NCBI GenBank assembly: GCA_903857865.1
Contig: CAIOGO010000015.1
Coordinates: 131,035-195,034, forward strand
DNA length: 64,000 bases
Source of the DNA: an uncultured bacterium
GTDB lineage: Bacteria; Bipolaricaulota; Bipolaricaulia; UBA7950; UBA9294
Direction of reading: 5' to 3'
In this document: piece after piece, positions 7,996 through 15,946 of the stretch
Numbering within the stretch: the stretch's first letter is position 1
How the letters are laid out: every line of letters begins with the position of its first letter
Notes under the pieces: generated by a model
Seen by the model: the letters and a program-made list of their open reading frames with translations, nothing else
Databases searched by the model: none
What the model was told of the DNA's origin: nothing
Translations under genes and position numbers: made by a program

Positions 7996-8985
7996 ATGCC
8001 TCGCCACAAGCTGATCGTGGCCCTCGCCGTGGGGCTCTTTGTCTTCTCGTCTTTCCTCGGGTGCGCGGCGGGAATGAGCACTCGCTACCTGGACGTCGGC
8101 ATCGAAGTCTTTCACTCTCTCGGCTTTCTTGGGATGGGATGGTACGAGCCGCTCGACGTGCGCTTCCTCTCGATGGACATCGAGAAGCTGTCCGCGGACG
8201 ACGCGGCGAGCGTGACCCGCGCGACCGCTGGGTGTGTTGGGACGGCTTCGATTCCTGCCGAGTGCGTCGCGCTGTCTGGGGTGGACTACGTCTTCGCGCG
8301 CCGATTCACGGCGGAGCCGGTTCTTGGCGCGGCGTATCGTGTCGTGTTGACGAACAAGACCGACGCGCCGCTCGGGGTGGTCCTCGTGATCGACGGGTTG
8401 AACACCAACGGTGGGCTGGCTGCCCTGGGGACGGCCGAGGATCGCAAGTGGGTTCTGTCGCCGCGTCAGACGGTGCGGATCTCGGGGTGGCAGGTGAGTA
8501 CGGACGAAGCGCTCGCGTTCCGCTTCGAGACGCCCAGCCACTCTCAGGCTGCGGATGCAGCGGAACGAGGGACGATCCGCGCCGACGTGTACCTGCCAGA
8601 CGCCGTGTCGGCAGCCTCGTCTCGCGGCACCGGCGCCGGGAGCGTGATCGGCCAGCCGACCGTTCTCGTCCCGTTCGCCTCGGTGACGAGTCTTCCGCTT
8701 GACATCGTCGACGTCAACTACGCGCGGACGTCGGTCTCGCTCGGCATCCTGTGCGGTGAAACCGGGGGAGTCGGCGTTCGCATCACCCAGGTCGTCGTAG
8801 GGACGGTTGCCGAGCTGCGAGGTCTGCGGGCGGGAGACGTGATCACCTACATCAACGCTGTGCCGGTGAACACGTGCGCGGAGCTGGCGGCCTACCTTGC
8901 AACGAGGAAGCCGGGCGACCGCGTCGTGGTCAAGGTGCACCGCGAGGATCGCGACTTCCTCCTGACGCTGGAGATCGAGGAGTAG
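7996..8985 (+). CDS. Exported PDZ-domain protein
   Basis: The protein has 329 residues from the ATG at 7996, which follows a GGAGAAGGGGG ribosome site. The N-terminus is an export signal with a Cys at the end (SSFLGCAAG), possibly a non-standard lipobox. Residues about 30-230 form a beta-rich domain of no recognised family. The last ~90 residues are a PDZ fold: GVGVRITQVVVGTVAELRG, then LRAGDVITYINAVPVNT. PDZ domains bind C-terminal peptides, but no protease domain is attached, so this may be an extracytoplasmic scaffold or adaptor. A -10-like TATACT lies near 7927. It converges on the gene at 9073. Confidence 0.75.
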   Translation: MPRHKLIVALAVGLFVFSSFLGCAAGMSTRYLDVGIEVFHSLGFLGMGWYEPLDVRFLSMDIEKLSADDAASVTRATAGCVGTASIPAECVALSGVDYVFARRFTAEPVLGAAYRVVLTNKTDAPLGVVLVIDGLNTNGGLAALGTAEDRKWVLSPRQTVRISGWQVSTDEALAFRFETPSHSQAADAAERGTIRADVYLPDAVSAASSRGTGAGSVIGQPTVLVPFASVTSLPLDIVDVNYARTSVSLGILCGETGGVGVRITQVVVGTVAELRGLRAGDVITYINAVPVNTCAELAAYLATRKPGDRVVVKVHREDRDFLLTLEIEE

Positions 8986-8992
8986 GTGGCCA

Positions 8993-9016
8993 TCATGCTC
9001 CGCTACCGGAGCATGA
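8993..9016. terminator. Bidirectional hairpin between convergent genes
   Basis: TCATGCTCCG and CGGAGCATGA form a perfect 10-bp stem around CTAC, eight bases after one stop codon and 57 bases from the opposing one. There is no U tract, but the position between convergent genes fits a shared transcript end. Confidence 0.5.
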
Positions 9017-9072
9017 CGGCTAGGGGCGAGCGTGTCAGAGAGGTTGGCTCGCCTGGCGGCTCACGGAGCCGG

Positions 9073-12000
9073 CTAGTCGGACGGCAGGGGCCGCAAGGCG
9101 CTTCCCACGGTGGGGGCGCCACCTTGAACCAGCCGGCACGCAGCGAGGCCGCTCTCGATGAGCTCGACCACCTCGAGTTGTGTTGAGACCGCGTCGGGCG
9201 ACGGCTCTGCGGGAACCTCGAACCGATCGCCCGGACCCACCCCGTTCTCGCGGCCGAGGGAGATCACGATCCTGTCAGACGGCGCGTCCACGACGACGAT
9301 GGTGCCCGGCGGCCCGACGAGAACCGTGTGCACTACCGACCCTGCGGTTCCCGATCGGTCAGTCACGCGAAGCTCGGCCGAGTACTCGCCGGGCTTTTCA
9401 TAGGTGTGCACGGGTGCCAGCTCGTCGGACGTCGTCCCGTCGCCGAAGGCCCACCGCCAAGAGCGCAGGGCGCGATCCCCGGTGGACTGATCGGAGAACG
9501 TCACCGGGCCGCCGGCGTACGCGGATCCTGGACGGTAGCCGAAGTCGGCGGTTGGGGGTCGCCCTGCTTCGGCAAGGAGGACGCGGACCTCGCCCTCTCC
9601 CAACAACTGCGGTTGCTGCAGTGCGTTCCGCTCGAGCTTCGCACGCTCGGGCACGGCGCGCGCGACGTACTCGTAGAGTTCCCACGCTGTGACGCGGCCA
9701 TCCCCGGTGGCGTCGGCGGCGCCGCGCAGACCTTCCAAGAGGTAGTAGCTGAAGATGCCGTGCTTGAGCTCGTCGGATTCGAACGCGTCTTGCGATTCCG
9801 AAGAAGCGGAGAAGACGAGGCGACCCTCGACGGAGAAATCGGAGAACAGATCTTGCTTGTCGGCAACGGGGCGGGCCGAGGACGGGAGGCTGCGGGACAG
9901 TCCCCCGGAGTAGCATCCGTCGAAGAACACGACGACGTGTTGAGACTCGATGCGATCGAGAGCCTCCCCGAACTCGTCGTCGCGCAGAGCGGTGTCCTCT
10001 TTGGCCGCCTCGACCGTGTCCCAGAGGACGAAGAACTCGTCGACGCCGTCGCGCTCGTCGCCGTCGTCGTCGGCTCCCTGGAATCCGTGACCGGAAAAGT
10101 GGATCAGCACAAGATCGTCGGGCCTGGCAACGCGCCGTAGCCACCCGAGAGCTTCGCGCACGTTGACCAAAGTGGCGCGGCGTGCGGCGAGCCCGCCGAG
10201 GTCGTCTTGGGGACCGTCGCGGTCGAGGAGAAGTCGGATGTGGTCTGGTTCGACGCCGGCGTCAAGCAGCCAGCGCGCCATGGCCGACGCGTCCGCCGCG
10301 GCATACTGCAGATCCTTCACCTCGGCGTAGTCGGAGATGCCGATCAGAACAGCCCAGACGTCGCCTACATCCACGATCTGTGGGACAGCGGAAACGTCGA
10401 GGGGCTGCGTCGTGGTGGACGCCAGTCCGGCGTCGTCCACGACGCGCAGCGCAACGTTGTAGCGTCCGACGCGTTCATAGCGATGGATAGGGCTTTGCTC
10501 GTGACTTGTCGCGCCGTCTCCGAAGTCCCATTCCCACAATCGGATCACGCCATCTGTGTCCGTCGAGCGGTCGGTGAAGTAGACGGGATCGCGGACCGCC
10601 GGCGTGGGCGGTGCGTATGCATACGCGGCCCTTGGAGGCTCGCTCTTGTCGACGACGACGACGTGCATCACGGCGTCTGCGCGGCCCGAGTTGTCGATGA
10701 CGCGAAGCGTGACGGGGTGAGATCCTGGGGCGAAAGGGCCGACGGTCGCCGTGGGCTCGGCAGACGTGACGTCGAACGATCCGTCCGCCCCCACATCCCA
10801 CGCGAACTCGACGACGGTACCGTCCGGGTCGGACGCATCGCCGGCATCCAGGCGCACGAGGTCCCCCTCGCGGAGCGGACGAGGCAGCCTCACGCCGCTC
10901 GCGGAGACGGGATAGGCCGAGAACGCGGCGACCGGGGTGGTGTCGGGGGGCCAGATCCGGAGACTGGATGTCAACGCCGAGATGGCGCCGTCGTCATCCG
11001 ACACCGTCAGGACGACGGCGTAGGTTCCTGGATTTGCGTACACGTGGTCCGTCACGCGGCCCTCGGCGGCCGAGCCATCGCCGAAATCCCACCAGATCTC
11101 GCGGATCTCCCCATCGGGGTCCGAGGACTCGTCGGCGAGGAAGCGCAGCGGCTTGCCCGCCTCGGGGTCCGGAGGCGTCGTGCGGAACGCGGGGATCGGC
11201 GGTTCGTTCGGTGCACGTCGGAAGAGGCTGTTGAGAGTCAGTTCGAGGCCGAGGCGGAACCGGGCTCCTCCCGAGTCCAGCGCAAGCCCGGCTCGAACGC
11301 GTGCAGCCGTTCCACCGAACGTGACGGAGAGGTCGCCGTCCATCAGCGCCGCCGCCACAAGCCGCGCGCGAACCTCAACGCGTGCCGCTGCGTCGCCCAC
11401 GGAGACGACGAGCGCCCACGCGTCGGTCTCGGGTTCGAATGCCAGATGGGCCTGCCACTTCTCAGCATCTTTCGTCCATTGGGTCTCGAGTGTTGCCTCC
11501 ACGTCGGGCAAGAGCGCGATCGTCCCCTCGATGGACAGGTTCCCGCCGGCGAGCGCGGCCTGCGTCGACACCTTGGCGAGGAGAGAGCGAAGAGAGAGGT
11601 TGGCCGTACCGGCCGAGACGCTAACAACGAATGGGCCGCTCAGGCCCGCTGTCAGATCGGCCGTCCAATTTCCGCCGGGCCATGCGAAAGAGACGCGACC
11701 GCCGGCGACGAGCCCGGAGCCTCCGATCTGTCCTTCGGCCCACGCGGAGGCCCAGGATCTCGAGCCGTCGAGCGTGCCATCCGCGCCGTAGGCGAGCGAG
11801 GCTCGGTCCTTGCCGGACTCCGCATCCAGCCAACTCAGGCTTCCCTCCGCGTGAGCTGTGGCCTGCATTCCCCAGGTCCCGAGGAGGGATGCTGTCAGAT
11901 CGAGGCGTGCCGAGTCGTCGAGCCAGCGGCAGCCGAAAGCCAGGCTCTGCAGCTCAGCGGGAAAGGCCCCCACGCGCACGCTCGATGTCCACGTCGCGCC

Positions 12001-13389
12001 GAGCCAGCCGTCCGACACCTCCGGGGCCAGCTCAACGGAGAAGGTGGTCAGAGAGGTGGCGTCTGCGCCCGCGCCGATGCTCGTCCATGCAGGTCCGGCG
12101 CCGAGGCACGGGGAATCCGGGAGGAGAGCGAGGTTGTCGCGGGCCAGGTTGGCGAACTGGGGCGACTCGGCGATGTCGGTCGGCGGTCGCAGGGTTCCGA
12201 CGTAGTCCTTCCCGTTGTCCCACACGGCGTTGTAGCCAAGATCGGCGCCCGCGGGCGGGCTCTGGGACGCATCGACGCGCACGCCGGCGCCCTGATTGTA
12301 GGCGAGGATCGTCTGCCGGACACTGGGATGGCCGGAGCGCACGAAGACGCCATCTTCGCCGTTCTCGACGAGCGTCGACAGCAGCAAGCTTGCCGTGCCG
12401 GACGTGTCGAACAGGACGCCGTTCTGGCCTGCGGCGATCACCTCGGCGTGGTCCGCTGTCAGGGTGGCCGCTTCGGAGAGCGCGAGGCCGTCCCCGTTGA
12501 CGTCGACGACTCGCAACTCCGTGGCCCCGAGGCGTGCGCTGCCCGACGCGTCGACGCCCACTCCCCCGTTGCGGACGAGAACCCGCGTGAGGCTGGCGCC
12601 GGTGGTCCCCGCTATCCGCAGGCCGCCGGCGTGGTTGTCGCGAAGTTCGACGTCGACGAGAAGAATCCGGGCCTCACCGAGGGCGAGGACTCCCCACTCC
12701 GACTGGGGGCCGATCGTGGAGTGGTCGACGTCAAGGTCAGCGTCACCCTCGACCGTCACGCCGCAGCGCCCGTTGTCGGCCACCAAAGTCCCGGAGACGC
12801 GCGCGGCGGACGAAGCTCCGAGGACGAGGCCGGAGCCGCTGTTCGCATCAATGACGCAGTCTGTCAGGAGGACTCGCGCGGCGTCGTGGACGAACACCCC
12901 GTGACCGACGTTTCCCGTGACTTGCACGCGTTCGAGCGTCAGCGTTGAGGTCGAGTCGGCAACCTCCACGCCCGAGCCCTGCCCTCCCGTGAGGGTGCAG
13001 TCGATCAGCGCGGCGGCGGCCGAGTCGGCCAGCACCACCGGGCCGGGGAGCACCGATGCGAGGCGTTCCACGGTGACCTTCTCCAGCGATCCACTGCTCA
13101 TCTGGTGCGCGCGCACGACTTCGTCGAAGCCATAGGCGTAGCGGATGATCGTGCTGGACGCGCCGGCTCCAACGACGCGGACTCCGTCCTTCAGGGTGAC
13201 GTGCTCTTCGTAGACGCCGGACGAAACGTAGATCACGTCACCGTAGCTCGACGCATTGATGGCGCCCTGAATCGAGCGGAAGCCGCCTGTGCCATCCTGA
13301 GCGACAACCCACTGAGCCGCCGCGGCGGCGGACGCACAGACCCCGAGGAGGATCCATCCAAGAACACCGCATCGCCAGGCCTTCCGCAT
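9073..13389 (-). CDS. Exported multidomain caspase-like protein with beta-helix and PKD domains
   Basis: The protein has 1,438 residues from the ATG at 13389. It starts with a signal peptide ending near ASAAAAAQ. Residues about 25-430 are a parallel beta-helix of pectate-lyase type (DGTGGFRSIQGAINAS, then repeated short GVxV/LxxC rungs). About 270 residues of alternating beta strands follow. Three PKD domains (about 730-1000) carry WWDFGDGS or WEWDFGDGA cores. A peptidase C14 caspase-like domain (about 1005-1260) starts AVLIGISDY and has the dyad His1101 (IHFSGHG) and Cys1159 (FFDGCYSGG). A fourth PKD (about 1280-1350) and a short C-terminal beta domain end it. It is probably a surface or secreted Arg/Lys- or Asp-type cysteine peptidase. 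Confidence 0.85.
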   Translation of the reverse strand: MRKAWRCGVLGWILLGVCASAAAAAQWVVAQDGTGGFRSIQGAINASSYGDVIYVSSGVYEEHVTLKDGVRVVGAGASSTIIRYAYGFDEVVRAHQMSSGSLEKVTVERLASVLPGPVVLADSAAAALIDCTLTGGQGSGVEVADSTSTLTLERVQVTGNVGHGVFVHDAARVLLTDCVIDANSGSGLVLGASSAARVSGTLVADNGRCGVTVEGDADLDVDHSTIGPQSEWGVLALGEARILLVDVELRDNHAGGLRIAGTTGASLTRVLVRNGGVGVDASGSARLGATELRVVDVNGDGLALSEAATLTADHAEVIAAGQNGVLFDTSGTASLLLSTLVENGEDGVFVRSGHPSVRQTILAYNQGAGVRVDASQSPPAGADLGYNAVWDNGKDYVGTLRPPTDIAESPQFANLARDNLALLPDSPCLGAGPAWTSIGAGADATSLTTFSVELAPEVSDGWLGATWTSSVRVGAFPAELQSLAFGCRWLDDSARLDLTASLLGTWGMQATAHAEGSLSWLDAESGKDRASLAYGADGTLDGSRSWASAWAEGQIGGSGLVAGGRVSFAWPGGNWTADLTAGLSGPFVVSVSAGTANLSLRSLLAKVSTQAALAGGNLSIEGTIALLPDVEATLETQWTKDAEKWQAHLAFEPETDAWALVVSVGDAAARVEVRARLVAAALMDGDLSVTFGGTAARVRAGLALDSGGARFRLGLELTLNSLFRRAPNEPPIPAFRTTPPDPEAGKPLRFLADESSDPDGEIREIWWDFGDGSAAEGRVTDHVYANPGTYAVVLTVSDDDGAISALTSSLRIWPPDTTPVAAFSAYPVSASGVRLPRPLREGDLVRLDAGDASDPDGTVVEFAWDVGADGSFDVTSAEPTATVGPFAPGSHPVTLRVIDNSGRADAVMHVVVVDKSEPPRAAYAYAPPTPAVRDPVYFTDRSTDTDGVIRLWEWDFGDGATSHEQSPIHRYERVGRYNVALRVVDDAGLASTTTQPLDVSAVPQIVDVGDVWAVLIGISDYAEVKDLQYAAADASAMARWLLDAGVEPDHIRLLLDRDGPQDDLGGLAARRATLVNVREALGWLRRVARPDDLVLIHFSGHGFQGADDDGDERDGVDEFFVLWDTVEAAKEDTALRDDEFGEALDRIESQHVVVFFDGCYSGGLSRSLPSSARPVADKQDLFSDFSVEGRLVFSASSESQDAFESDELKHGIFSYYLLEGLRGAADATGDGRVTAWELYEYVARAVPERAKLERNALQQPQLLGEGEVRVLLAEAGRPPTADFGYRPGSAYAGGPVTFSDQSTGDRALRSWRWAFGDGTTSDELAPVHTYEKPGEYSAELRVTDRSGTAGSVVHTVLVGPPGTIVVVDAPSDRIVISLGRENGVGPGDRFEVPAEPSPDAVSTQLEVVELIESGLAACRLVQGGAPTVGSALRPLPSD

Positions 13390-13395
13390 GCGGGG

Positions 13396-13424
13396 ATTGT
13401 AGTGGCGCCTCCGCCGACCACCAA
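13396..13424 (-). promoter_or_regulatory. Promoter of the caspase-like gene; leaderless geometry
   Basis: TTGGTG (13419-13424) and TACAAT (13396-13401) are spaced by 17 bp. The -10 box ends six bases before the ATG at 13389, with no ribosome site between. This supports the ATG at 13389 over the upstream start at 13428. Confidence 0.6.
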
Positions 13425-13475
13425 CCACGACCCGTCGGCTCCCGGCGCGTGCTATGATCGGGGCAAGGAGGAATC

Positions 13476-14045
13476 ATGCGAGCCTTCTTCTGTTTGCCGC
13501 TTGACGCGGACGTGCGCGCCGGCATCGCGCGCACGGCGGAGCGGATCCGCCGCGAGGCCAGAATGTCCGCATCGTGGGTCGAGCCGGACAACTACCACAT
13601 CACGCTGCGATTCCTTGGAGACATCGATCCCTCCTCGACGGTCCGGCTCAAGCGCCTTGCGACGGAAGCCGCCGGGGAGTGCGGCGCGTTCTCGATTGCG
13701 CTCCGCGAGGTTGGGGCGTTCCCATCGATCGATCGGGCGCGGGTGCTGTGGGTGGGCGGCCAGGCGCCGGAGGGGTTTCGCGCTCTGGTAGAGTCACTCA
13801 ACAAGAGCCTTGCCGACCTCGGATTCCCGGACGAGCCAAAGCCCGCGGCGGCTCATGCGACGATCGCGCGGCTCAAAGGGGCGCCTGACCGCGGACTCGT
13901 CCGGATTGTCGAGGCGATGGGCGCTCTTGCGCTGCGGGACTCTACGCCGGACCACGTCCTGCTCATGCAGAGCGAACTGACGCCGCGCGGCGCCCGGTAC
14001 ACGCCTCTCTTCTCGGTGCAGATCCCGGGGCAGACGGAGGCCTGA
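13476..14045 (+). CDS. thpR: RNA 2',3'-cyclic phosphodiesterase (LigT/ThpR family)
   Basis: This 189-residue protein has the two HxTx motifs of the 2H phosphoesterase superfamily, HITLRFLG and HATIARLK, about 80 residues apart. Family members open 2',3'-cyclic phosphates at RNA 3' ends to 2'-phosphates, and can join tRNA halves by a 2'-5' bond in vitro. AAGGAGG sits seven bases before the ATG, and TATGAT at 13453-13458 is a likely -10. It is the first gene of a three-gene RNA-repair operon; archease starts four bases after its stop. Confidence 0.92.
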   Translation: MRAFFCLPLDADVRAGIARTAERIRREARMSASWVEPDNYHITLRFLGDIDPSSTVRLKRLATEAAGECGAFSIALREVGAFPSIDRARVLWVGGQAPEGFRALVESLNKSLADLGFPDEPKPAAAHATIARLKGAPDRGLVRIVEAMGALALRDSTPDHVLLMQSELTPRGARYTPLFSVQIPGQTEA

Positions 14046-14048
14046 GGG

Positions 14049-14471
14049 ATGGGATTCACGTATCTTGACCACACGGCCGACATCGCCGTTCGCGCGTGGG
14101 GAGGAACGGTCGGCGAGGCGTTCGCCGAGGCCGCCCGCGCTCTGATCGGCGCGATGGTCAGCCTCGAATGGGTTCGGCCCATGACGTCGCGAGCGTTCGC
14201 GCTTCGGGGAAGCTCGCTCGAGCTCCTGTTGGTGGACTGGCTGGCCGCTTTGGTGGCCGAGAAGGATGTCTCCGGACTTGTCTTTGCGCGCTTCGACGTC
14301 GACATTGTGGAGGACGGCCCCGAGGTGGCGCTGCGGGCCAGCGCTTGGGGTGAGCCTCTCGATCCCGCCCGCCACGAGCCGAGGTTGGAGGTGAAGGGGA
14401 TCAGTCTCCTTGGCCTTCGCGTCCGAGTCGATGGCGAGACGTGGTTCGCTGAGTACGTGGCCGATGTCTGA
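14049..14471 (+). CDS. Archease, RtcB cofactor
   Basis: This 140-residue protein begins MGFTYLDHTADIAVRAWG, the standard archease start with the DHTAD metal-binding motif. LLVDWLAALVAEKD and the C-terminal WFAEYVADV, with the terminal Asp, are also typical. Archease speeds guanylylation of RtcB and lets it turn over many times. It lies three bases after thpR and nine before rtcB, on the same strand, so all three are almost certainly one transcript. Confidence 0.95.
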   Translation: MGFTYLDHTADIAVRAWGGTVGEAFAEAARALIGAMVSLEWVRPMTSRAFALRGSSLELLLVDWLAALVAEKDVSGLVFARFDVDIVEDGPEVALRASAWGEPLDPARHEPRLEVKGISLLGLRVRVDGETWFAEYVADV

Positions 14472-14480
14472 GGTGAGCGC

Positions 14481-15941
14481 ATGGACGAATTCGATCGACT
14501 GGAGCAGGTGGGCGAAGTCGAGTGGGTGCTTGCGCCGTACGATTGCATGATCGTGCCGGGAAGGATCTACGCGGACCGGGAGACGATCGAGCAACTGCGC
14601 CGGGAGGAGGGCGACGGAGCCCAATGGAGCGCGATCCGACAGGTCAAGCACGTCGCATCCATGCCAGGGATTGTATCCGCGGCGCTGGCCTTGCCGGACG
14701 TGCATCCGGGGTACGGCTTCCCGATCGGTGGGGTGGGAGCGTTTGGCATCGACGACGGAGTCGCCGTGGTCGGAGGGGTGGGGTTTGACATCAACTGCGG
14801 CGTGCGCCTGCTGCGCACTCCGTTGCAGCGGAGCGAAGTCGCTTCGGACATCGATCGTATCGGCGAAGACCTCTTCCGTACCGTCCCCGCGGGCCTGGGA
14901 GCAGGCGGCAGTCTGCGCCTCTCGATCCGGGAGATCGACCGTGTCCTCGAGGAGGGGGCGACCTACGTCGTGCGGGAGGGGTTCGGCGTGGCCGACGACC
15001 TCCAGTTCACCGAAGAAGGCGGGCGCATGAGCGGCGCGGACCCCGACGCAGTGAGTTCGCTCGCCAAGCAGCGGGAGTTCCAGCAGGTCGGGACGCTGGG
15101 CTCGGGCAACCACTACCTCGAGCTGCAGTACGTGGAACACGTGCTCGATGCGGCGGCGGCCGCCGCCTACGGGCTGAGCGAAGGCCAGGTCGTCGTCGCC
15201 GTCCACACGGGGTCGCGCGCCCTGGGCCACCAGATTGGCCAGGACTACCTGAAGGAGCTCGGTGCTGCGTGCACGAGATACGCGATAGCGATTCCGGATC
15301 AGGAGATGGTGTGCGCGCCGATCAAGAGCCCGGAAGGCCGGCGGTACCTTGCTGCCATCGCCGGCGGCGCGAATGGCGCCTTTGCCAACCGACAGATGAT
15401 TACCCACCTTGTGCGGGTCTCGCTCGCCCGCACCTGCGGCCTGGATCCTAGCGCGGTCAGCACGGTCTACGACATCGGACACAACAACGCGAAGGTCGAG
15501 GAGCACGAGATCGATGGGGAGGTGCGCCAGGTCCTCGTCCACCGGAAGGGGGCCACTCGCGCGTTTGGCCCGGGCCGGCCGGAGACACCGGCGGCGTATC
15601 GCAGCGTGGGGCATCCGATCTTCGTCGGGGGGACGATGGGCACGGCCTCGTACGTGATGCGCGGAACCGAACTAGGGATGAAGAAGACGTTTGGGAGCGG
15701 CATCCACGGCGCGGGTCGTGCGTTGTCGCGGAAGAAGGCGGCGAAGAAGTTCTGGGGAGAAGACGTGGTCTCGGCGTTGCGGAAGGCGGGGATTCGCATC
15801 TTCGCGCACGATCCGCGCGGCGTCGCCGAGGAAGCGCCGGGCGCATACAAGGACGTTGAGCGCGTCGTGGGCGCAGCGCAGGCTGCGGGACTGAACCACG
15901 CTGTCGTTCGCCTGCGACCGATGGCCGTGATCAAGGGCTAG
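14481..15941 (+). CDS. rtcB: RNA-splicing ligase RtcB
   Basis: This is a 486-residue RtcB. Metal ligands are in VGFDINCGVRLL (Cys106) and GSGNHYLELQ. The histidine that is guanylylated is His409 in GSGIHGAGRALSRKKA. RtcB joins 2',3'-cyclic phosphate or 3'-phosphate ends to 5'-OH ends using GTP and Mn2+. Together with archease and a cyclic phosphodiesterase it forms an RNA break-repair unit, for instance for tRNAs cut by toxin endonucleases. No intron-containing tRNA or rtcR regulator is seen here. Its end lies five bases from the convergent yvcK stop. Confidence 0.96.
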   Translation: MDEFDRLEQVGEVEWVLAPYDCMIVPGRIYADRETIEQLRREEGDGAQWSAIRQVKHVASMPGIVSAALALPDVHPGYGFPIGGVGAFGIDDGVAVVGGVGFDINCGVRLLRTPLQRSEVASDIDRIGEDLFRTVPAGLGAGGSLRLSIREIDRVLEEGATYVVREGFGVADDLQFTEEGGRMSGADPDAVSSLAKQREFQQVGTLGSGNHYLELQYVEHVLDAAAAAAYGLSEGQVVVAVHTGSRALGHQIGQDYLKELGAACTRYAIAIPDQEMVCAPIKSPEGRRYLAAIAGGANGAFANRQMITHLVRVSLARTCGLDPSAVSTVYDIGHNNAKVEEHEIDGEVRQVLVHRKGATRAFGPGRPETPAAYRSVGHPIFVGGTMGTASYVMRGTELGMKKTFGSGIHGAGRALSRKKAAKKFWGEDVVSALRKAGIRIFAHDPRGVAEEAPGAYKDVERVVGAAQAAGLNHAVVRLRPMAVIKG

Positions 15942-15946
15942 CGTTC

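Noticed and set aside
9328-12948. Long open frames on the plus strand, up to 913 codons (10207-12948)
   Set aside because: They lie opposite the caspase-like gene and arise from GC-rich codon bias. They lack domains, and their low-complexity Arg-rich translation is typical of shadow frames.
13794-15614. A 606-codon minus-strand frame across thpR, archease and rtcB
   Set aside because: The plus-strand genes have full conserved motifs and ribosome sites; the minus frame has neither.
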